Source of the DNA: an uncultured Robinsoniella sp.
GTDB taxonomy: Bacteria; Bacillota; Clostridia; Lachnospirales; Lachnospiraceae
Direction: 5' to 3'
DNA: 10,244 nucleotides
NCBI GenBank assembly: GCA_900539655.1
Contig: UQCR01000170.1
Coordinates: 1 to 10,244 of the forward strand
The number at the start of each line of letters is the position of its first letter. The first letter of the stretch is position 1. The notes under the pieces were generated by a model. It did no database searches. It worked only from the letters and a program-made list of their open reading frames with translations, and was not told the DNA's origin. Made by a program: the position numbers and the translations under genes. Positions 6,308 through 10,244 of this stretch are shown here, in pieces.

Positions 6308-6922
6308 ATGCAAGACAATACCAAATGTATCTCCAGAGAACGGGAATATCAGGAACTTCGCAGCCAGATACAGGAATGCCGTACCTGTCAGGAGCTGTTT
6401 GGCTATGAACCACGCCCAATTCTCTTTGGAAATGTTGATGCCAGAATTATGCAGATCAGCCAGGCACCCTCCAGGAGAGTACATGAAACCGGAAAGCCTT
6501 TTAATGATGCCAGCGGACAAAAGCTTCGCCATGAATGGTATGGAATAACCGATGAAGAATTTTATAACCCGGACAATTTTTACATTGTTTCCGTAGCCCA
6601 CTGCTTCCCGGGGAAGGCTAAAGGAGGGGGAGACAAAAAGCCTCCGAAGGTCTGCGCCGGGAAGTGGCTTTTAAAGGAAATGGAATTAGTAAATAATGAG
6701 ATCTACATTCTGGTAGGCAGATATGCGGCAGAATTTTTCTTCCCAAAATGCAATTTCACAGATTTAATTTTTGAGGATCAGAGGCTGAATGGGAAACCGG
6801 CATATGTTCTCCCCCATCCATCCCCGCTCAATGTAAAGTGGTTTTTAGACCATCCTGCATTTGAAGCAGAAAGAATAAAAGAAATACGAGATGAGATTCA
6901 CCGGATTTTGAATAAGAAATAA
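6308..6922 (+). CDS. Uracil-DNA glycosylase family protein, Fe-S type
   Basis: This 204-residue cytoplasmic protein belongs to the uracil-DNA glycosylase superfamily, whose members remove uracil from DNA to start base excision repair. Four cysteines fit the 4Fe-4S ligand pattern of the family 4/5-type enzymes: C24 and C27 (ECRTC) near the N-terminus, then C99 (VAHCFPG) and C116 (KVCAGKWLLKE), with 16 residues between the last pair. Motif 1 reads SQAPSRRVHETGKPFNDASG (51-70), where typical family 4 has GEAPG then a PFVG-like stretch. Motif 2 is HPSPLN (170-175). The changed motif 1 makes the exact substrate uncertain. The ATG at 6308 follows the G-rich stretch AAAGGGGGTGGGGAG (6291-6305). No promoter is visible after the terminator at 6265-6285, so expression depends on read-through or an unseen promoter. 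The hydrolase gene follows after 18 bases. Confidence 0.85.
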   Translation: MQDNTKCISREREYQELRSQIQECRTCQELFGYEPRPILFGNVDARIMQISQAPSRRVHETGKPFNDASGQKLRHEWYGITDEEFYNPDNFYIVSVAHCFPGKAKGGGDKKPPKVCAGKWLLKEMELVNNEIYILVGRYAAEFFFPKCNFTDLIFEDQRLNGKPAYVLPHPSPLNVKWFLDHPAFEAERIKEIRDEIHRILNKK

Positions 6923-6940
6923 GAAAATGAGGCATAAAGA

Positions 6941-7705
6941 ATGAAGTCCAAAATGAAGATGAGTTTATGGAAAAAAATAGCCATAATAACAGCAAGTGTG
7001 CTGGTAGTTATGGCGGGGGCATTTTTTATTTATACAGGGAGTTACTATCATGCGGAACATCCTGTTCTAACAGAAGCGTTGGCGCAGGCTGACGGCAGTA
7101 AAGGAGTGGATATAACTCCGAAAGGAAACAGCTATGTTTTTACGCCATCCGATCAGAAACCGGAAACGGCACTGATCTTTTATCCGGGAGGAAAAGTAGA
7201 GTATACTGCGTATGCAGATCTGATGCAGATTATAGCGAAAGAAGGGTATCTCTGCATCCTTGTGAAAATGCCGTTTAATCTGGCTGTTTTTGATATGAAT
7301 GCAGCAAAGGATTATATGGATACATATGATACAATTAAAAACTGGTACGTGGGAGGCCATTCTCTGGGTGGTGCCATGGCAGCAGAATTTGCAGCGAAGT
7401 ACAGTGATAGGCTGGCGGGTCTTGTGCTTCTGGGCGCTTATCCGGCGAGTGATTTAAGCGGCAGCAGCCTGAAGGTGCTCAGTATGTATGGAAGCTTGGA
7501 TCAGGTCATGAACCGGGAGAAATTTGAAGAAGGATTGAAAATGATGCCAAAAGAGCATGTGGAATTCCAGATAGACGGAGGAAACCACGCTCAGTTTGGA
7601 AGCTATGGTAAGCAAAAAGGAGACGGCGAAGCAACTGTTTCCCAGGAAGAACAGCAGAATACGGCAGCAAAAGAGATTACCGGTTTTATGAGTAATAATC
7701 CGTAA
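6941..7705 (+). CDS. Membrane-anchored alpha/beta hydrolase
   Basis: This 254-residue protein has a basic N-terminus (MKSKMKMSLWKK) and one hydrophobic segment (about 13-31), so it is probably held in the cytoplasmic membrane with its catalytic domain outside. The remainder is an alpha/beta hydrolase: ALIFYPGGKVEY (77-88) supplies the oxyanion region, GHSLGG (139-144) the nucleophile elbow with S141, D187 in YGSLDQV is the probable acid, and H216 in GGNHAQFG the catalytic histidine. The layout fits the Abhydrolase_5-type family, which includes esterases and lipases; the substrate cannot be told. The ribosome binding site is weak (TGAGG, 6928-6932), and in-frame ATGs at 6953 and 6959 are possible alternatives. 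It lies 18 bases after the glycosylase gene and is probably cotranscribed. Its last codon and stop (CCG TAA, 7700-7705) are the first bases of an 18-bp repeat array. Confidence 0.88.
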   Translation: MKSKMKMSLWKKIAIITASVLVVMAGAFFIYTGSYYHAEHPVLTEALAQADGSKGVDITPKGNSYVFTPSDQKPETALIFYPGGKVEYTAYADLMQIIAKEGYLCILVKMPFNLAVFDMNAAKDYMDTYDTIKNWYVGGHSLGGAMAAEFAAKYSDRLAGLVLLGAYPASDLSGSSLKVLSMYGSLDQVMNREKFEEGLKMMPKEHVEFQIDGGNHAQFGSYGKQKGDGEATVSQEEQQNTAAKEITGFMSNNP

Positions 7706-7842
7706 TCCTGTATATGTCCGTAATCCTGTATATGTCCGTAATCCTGTATATGTCCGTAATCCTGTATATGTTCGTAATCCTGCATATGTTCGTAATTCTG
7801 CATATGAAACCGTAATCCTGCATATGAATCCGTAATTCTGCA
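7700..7842. repeat. 18-bp tandem repeat array, about eight units
   Basis: The unit is CCGTAATCCTGTATATGT. Units begin at 7700, 7718, 7736, 7754, 7772, 7790, 7810 and 7830. The first four are identical. The fifth and sixth carry base changes (T for C at the first base, CATATG for TATATG). The sixth and seventh are followed by two extra bases each, giving a 20-base period, and the eighth is cut off after about 13 bases. The array fills the entire gap between the hydrolase and the AraC-type gene, supplies the hydrolase stop codon, and runs up to the regulator's ribosome binding site. There are no variable spacers, so it is not CRISPR. Identical copies on one side and diverged ones on the other suggest recent expansion by slippage at the hydrolase end. 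Confidence 0.95.
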
Positions 7843-7848
7843 AAGGAG
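7842..7848 (+). promoter_or_regulatory. Ribosome binding site of the AraC-type gene, start ambiguous
   Basis: AAAGGAG directly follows the last repeat unit. It is only 2 bases from the ATG at 7851 but 8 bases from an in-frame GTG at 7857. By spacing alone GTG would be preferred; by codon choice ATG would be. Confidence 0.5.
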
Positions 7849-7850
7849 AA

Positions 7851-8723
7851 ATGATTGTGGAATCCTGCACACATGAATTTATTAAACCCAATGATACAAT
7901 TGATATAAACCTTGGATATTCCATAGATGATGGGAGTGTGGTGCCAAAGCATTTTCATGACTGGATTGAGATCGTATACCTGGTGAAAGGAACTTTAGAA
8001 GTGTATGACAACAGCCGGATGTTCGCTCTTTCAGAAAATGATTTTGTATTTATTAATCCCATGAGTATCCACTCCACCAGATGCATTGGTGGGAATCAGG
8101 CGATTTTATTGCAGATCCCTGTGTCATTTCTGAAAAAGTTTATGCCGGATGTGGTTCACTATTACTTTGAAATGGACCTGTTAACGGAAGATGACAAAAT
8201 CCGGGCAAGGCTGGACAGAATCCGTTCTATTATGCGGGAGCTGCTTTTTGCATATGAAAAGAAGGCAGATGGTTATGTCTTTCAATGCTACAGTCTAGTA
8301 TTCGAGCTGCTCTATATCTGTATCCATTCTTTTTCAAGACGGATAGATGAAGTGACACTGATTAAGTCTCAGAAGAACCAGCATCGCATGCGTCAGATTA
8401 TGGATTATGTGAATGCCCACTATCAGGAAGAAGTTATGCTGCATGATATTGCAGACACAGTAGGATTAAATCAGGTATATTTCTCACGTTTTTTTAAGCA
8501 GCAGACAGGAATTACTTTTCTGGAATACCTGAATACGGTCCGCTTGGAGAAAATCCACAGGGAATTGCTGCATACCGATTATTGCATTAAAGACCTACTG
8601 GAAAAAAACCATTTCTACAACTATAAACTGTTTATGAGAATGTTTAAAAATGCCTATGGCTGCACGCCAAAAGAGCTTAGAAAACGCAACTTTACAGAAA
8701 ATACAGAAACAGGCCGATTTTAA
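7851..8723 (+). CDS. AraC-family transcriptional regulator with cupin sensor domain
   Basis: This 290-residue protein is a sugar-type AraC regulator. The N-terminal part (about 15-95) is a cupin: HFHDWIEIVYLVKGTLEVYDN (34-54) carries the HxH and Glu typical of the AraC arm domain, followed by NDFVFINPMSIHS (63-75). A helical linker (about 115-165) precedes the DNA-binding domain (about 178-278) with two helix-turn-helix units: LHDIADTVGLNQVYFSRFFKQQTGITFLEYL (197-227) and a second ending FMRMFKNAYGCTPKELRK. The second helix-turn-helix has NHF where most members have GF. Start choice lies between ATG 7851 and GTG 7857. No promoter is recognisable in the repeat array upstream. The next gene is a glycoside hydrolase 114 bases away, so I infer that this protein activates it in response to a sugar. 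Confidence 0.9.
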   Translation: MIVESCTHEFIKPNDTIDINLGYSIDDGSVVPKHFHDWIEIVYLVKGTLEVYDNSRMFALSENDFVFINPMSIHSTRCIGGNQAILLQIPVSFLKKFMPDVVHYYFEMDLLTEDDKIRARLDRIRSIMRELLFAYEKKADGYVFQCYSLVFELLYICIHSFSRRIDEVTLIKSQKNQHRMRQIMDYVNAHYQEEVMLHDIADTVGLNQVYFSRFFKQQTGITFLEYLNTVRLEKIHRELLHTDYCIKDLLEKNHFYNYKLFMRMFKNAYGCTPKELRKRNFTENTETGRF

Positions 8724-8747
8724 AAGTTAAAATCGACCTGTTTTTTC
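8709..8747 (+). terminator. Rho-independent terminator overlapping the end of the AraC-type gene
   Basis: ACAGGCCGATTTTAA (8709-8723) pairs with TTAAAATCGACCTGT (8727-8741) at 14 of 15 positions around a 3-base AAG loop, followed by TTTTTT (8741-8746). The left arm is the last five codons of the regulator including its stop. The strength of the signal implies that the GH30 gene has its own promoter. Confidence 0.9.
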
Positions 8748-8754
8748 GTTTGGT

Positions 8755-8781
8755 TTGAACCTACTCAAGGCGGCAGATAAT
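8755..8781 (+). promoter_or_regulatory. Weak candidate promoter of the GH30 gene
   Basis: TTGAAC (8755-8760) and GATAAT (8776-8781) are only 15 bp apart, short of optimal, which would suit a promoter needing an activator such as the AraC-type protein upstream. I see no clear direct-repeat operator in the 90-base gap. Confidence 0.3.
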
Positions 8782-8837
8782 TGTTATATTAAGATTATCA
8801 AAAACGTGGAATGGAAATTGGAAAGGAGTAGAAAATC

Positions 8838-10175
8838 ATGAAAAAAGTAACTCATGTAATGAGCAGGGAAAAGGACTATTGGAAAGAAGCTGCGGTGTCA
8901 GGAACAAAAATGTACGAAGATACCCTTATGCTTACCTCTGATTACCGACAGGAAGTGCTGGGGTTTGGAGGATGTTTTAATGAACTTGGCTGGGATGCTC
9001 TGAAAAATACAGATAAAGAAACAGCAGAGGCATTTATCAAAGAATTATTTGGGGAAGAGGGCTGTGCATTTCGCGTGGGAAGAGTACCCATTGGAGCAAA
9101 CGACTTCAGCCTGGAATGGTATAGCTGTGATGATACGGACGGGGATTATGAACTGAAAGATTTTAATATTGAGCGGGATAAAGAATATACGCTGCCATTT
9201 ATTAAAGCTGCTAAAAAGCATTGCCCGGACCTAAGTCTCTTTGCATCCCCCTGGAGTCCTCCGGTGTGGATGAAAACAAAAAAGGCTTACAATTATGGAA
9301 GAATCCGTATGGAAGATAAAATATTGGATGCTTATGCACGATATTTTGTAAAGTTTGTAAAAGCTTATGGAGAACAGGGCGTTAAGGTGGATATGGTTCA
9401 TGTACAGAACGAACCCATGGCGGATCAGAAGTTTCCTTCCTGCCTCTGGTATGGCTGCGATATGCGGGATTTTATCAAAGGATATTTAGGGCCTGAATTT
9501 GATAAGAACGGTTTGGAGACACAGATCTGGCTTGGAACGATTAACGGACCTTTTGTAGATTTCAGATGGCCCGGCAATGGTGCACCTTATCATGAATTCT
9601 ATGATCAATTTGCAAATACCATTTTATCGGATAAGGATGCTAGAAAATATATAAAAGGCGTGGGCGTACAGTGGGGTGGTAAACATCAGCTGGAGCAGAT
9701 TGAAGCCAGTTTTCCAGAAATGCACATCATGCAGACCGAAAGTGAATGCGGAGACGGCTTAAATGAATGGGAACAGGCGGAGTATATTTTCATGCAGATG
9801 TGGTATTACTTCCGTCATGGTGCAGAACGCTATACATACTGGAATATGGCATTGCCCAGAGGGGGAGTATCCACCTGGGGCTGGTCGCAGAATTCTCTGG
9901 CTACAGTAGATTACAAGACAGGGATATTAACTTTGCAGCCGGAATTCTATCTGATGAAGCATTTCTCCCATTTTGTAAAACCCGGTGCCAGGATTATTCG
10001 GACCAGTGGCTGCTGGACATCCAATGCAGTAGTATTTGAAAATCCTGAGGGTGAAGTGGTCATCACTTTGTTGAACAGTATGAATCGCGACCGGGAATTT
10101 ACCTGCATCTGTTCCGAAGGTCAGTTCTCGGCAGAGATTCCGGCACATTCCATACACACATTTGTTCTGAAGTGA
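8838..10175 (+). CDS. Glycoside hydrolase family 30 protein (glucosylceramidase-like)
   Basis: This 445-residue retaining glycosidase belongs to GH30, the family of glucosylceramidases, beta-1,6-glucanases and related beta-glycosidases. The (beta/alpha)8 barrel spans about 36-345. It contains QEVLGFGGCFNELGW (38-52), SPWSPPVWMKT (137-147), the acid/base E192 in VQNEPM and the nucleophile E301 in MQTESECGDG. A C-terminal beta region (about 375-445) closes the protein, ending in the family-like PAHSIHTFVL. There is no signal peptide, so the enzyme acts in the cytoplasm and needs a substrate brought in by a transporter not seen here. AAAGGAG (8822-8828) stands 9 bases before the ATG. The length is normal for GH30 without added modules. 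Substrate specificity and subfamily cannot be fixed by eye. The preceding AraC-type gene is its likely regulator. Confidence 0.92.
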   Translation: MKKVTHVMSREKDYWKEAAVSGTKMYEDTLMLTSDYRQEVLGFGGCFNELGWDALKNTDKETAEAFIKELFGEEGCAFRVGRVPIGANDFSLEWYSCDDTDGDYELKDFNIERDKEYTLPFIKAAKKHCPDLSLFASPWSPPVWMKTKKAYNYGRIRMEDKILDAYARYFVKFVKAYGEQGVKVDMVHVQNEPMADQKFPSCLWYGCDMRDFIKGYLGPEFDKNGLETQIWLGTINGPFVDFRWPGNGAPYHEFYDQFANTILSDKDARKYIKGVGVQWGGKHQLEQIEASFPEMHIMQTESECGDGLNEWEQAEYIFMQMWYYFRHGAERYTYWNMALPRGGVSTWGWSQNSLATVDYKTGILTLQPEFYLMKHFSHFVKPGARIIRTSGCWTSNAVVFENPEGEVVITLLNSMNRDREFTCICSEGQFSAEIPAHSIHTFVLK

Positions 10176-10244
10176 GAAACAATACATTTATGCTGAGCGA
10201 GCTAGATCGAACGTTTTATAGGGTTCTATTAAATGACTTATATT
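10176..10244. other. Intergenic end of window
   Basis: These 69 bases after the GH30 stop contain no gene start, no convincing terminator and no promoter that I can support. Confidence 0.4.

Noticed and set aside
6210..6601. Two - strand ORFs opposite the small ORF and the glycosylase gene
   Set aside because: They overlap strongly supported + strand features and show no recognisable domain or ribosome binding site.
7714..7815. A 33-residue hydrophobic peptide made of MSVILY-like repeats on the + strand of the array
   Set aside because: The unit length is a multiple of three, so an open frame arises automatically. There is no ribosome binding site before its first ATG.
7700..7842. CRISPR array
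   Set aside because: The units are contiguous with no unique spacers, and there are no cas genes in the window.
7454..7958. Long - strand open frames through the repeat array in all three frames
   Set aside because: The 18-bp period keeps all three frames open, and the rest of each lies antisense to the hydrolase or the regulator. Codon content is not protein-like, and no ribosome binding site was seen.

Overview
The window looks like chromosome from a Gram-positive, low-to-moderate GC anaerobe of the Clostridia, most likely Lachnospiraceae. The reasons are strong AAAGGAG/AGGAGG ribosome binding sites, short intergenic gaps, a SUF operon in the order sufC-sufB-sufD-sufS-sufU with the SufU scaffold typical of Firmicutes, and sequences that read like gut Lachnospiraceae proteins (MmcQ/YjbR protein, AraC regulator, cytoplasmic GH30). 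No database search was possible. Every coding region is on the + strand.

Positions 1-600 hold the C-terminal half of a D-cysteine desulfhydrase-like PLP enzyme. It is preceded by an in-frame stop at 4-6, so it is probably a remnant, and it is followed by a rho-independent terminator. Positions 600-5619 are a complete SUF iron-sulfur cluster assembly operon. It has a good sigma-A-type promoter (TTGCTA, 17 bp, TATAAT), a 29-bp dyad just downstream of the -10 that is a likely repressor operator, and then sufC, sufB, sufD, sufS and sufU, overlapping or nearly touching. SufS takes sulfur from cysteine, SufU accepts it, and the SufBCD ATPase scaffold builds the cluster.

Positions 5620-7705 carry small housekeeping-type genes: an MmcQ/YjbR protein, a 48-codon lysine/asparagine/glutamate-rich ORF, an Fe-S type uracil-DNA glycosylase family protein and a membrane-anchored alpha/beta hydrolase. 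The 48-codon ORF sits between a hairpin that would cover its Shine-Dalgarno sequence and a terminator that starts directly after its stop codon. The glycosylase family suggests a 4Fe-4S protein that would be a client of the SUF system upstream, but no shared regulation is visible.

Positions 7700-7842 are an 18-bp tandem repeat array of about eight units that fills the whole gap between the hydrolase and an AraC-family regulator. It supplies the hydrolase stop codon and runs up to the regulator's ribosome binding site. The regulator ends in a terminator whose left arm is its own last codons. It is followed by a cytoplasmic GH30 glycosidase that it plausibly controls. The last 69 bases show nothing I can name.

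Most of the window is conventional. I found no convincing new defence or mobile system. The points most worth checking are the repeat array, the suf leader dyad and the small ORF with its flanking RNA structures.
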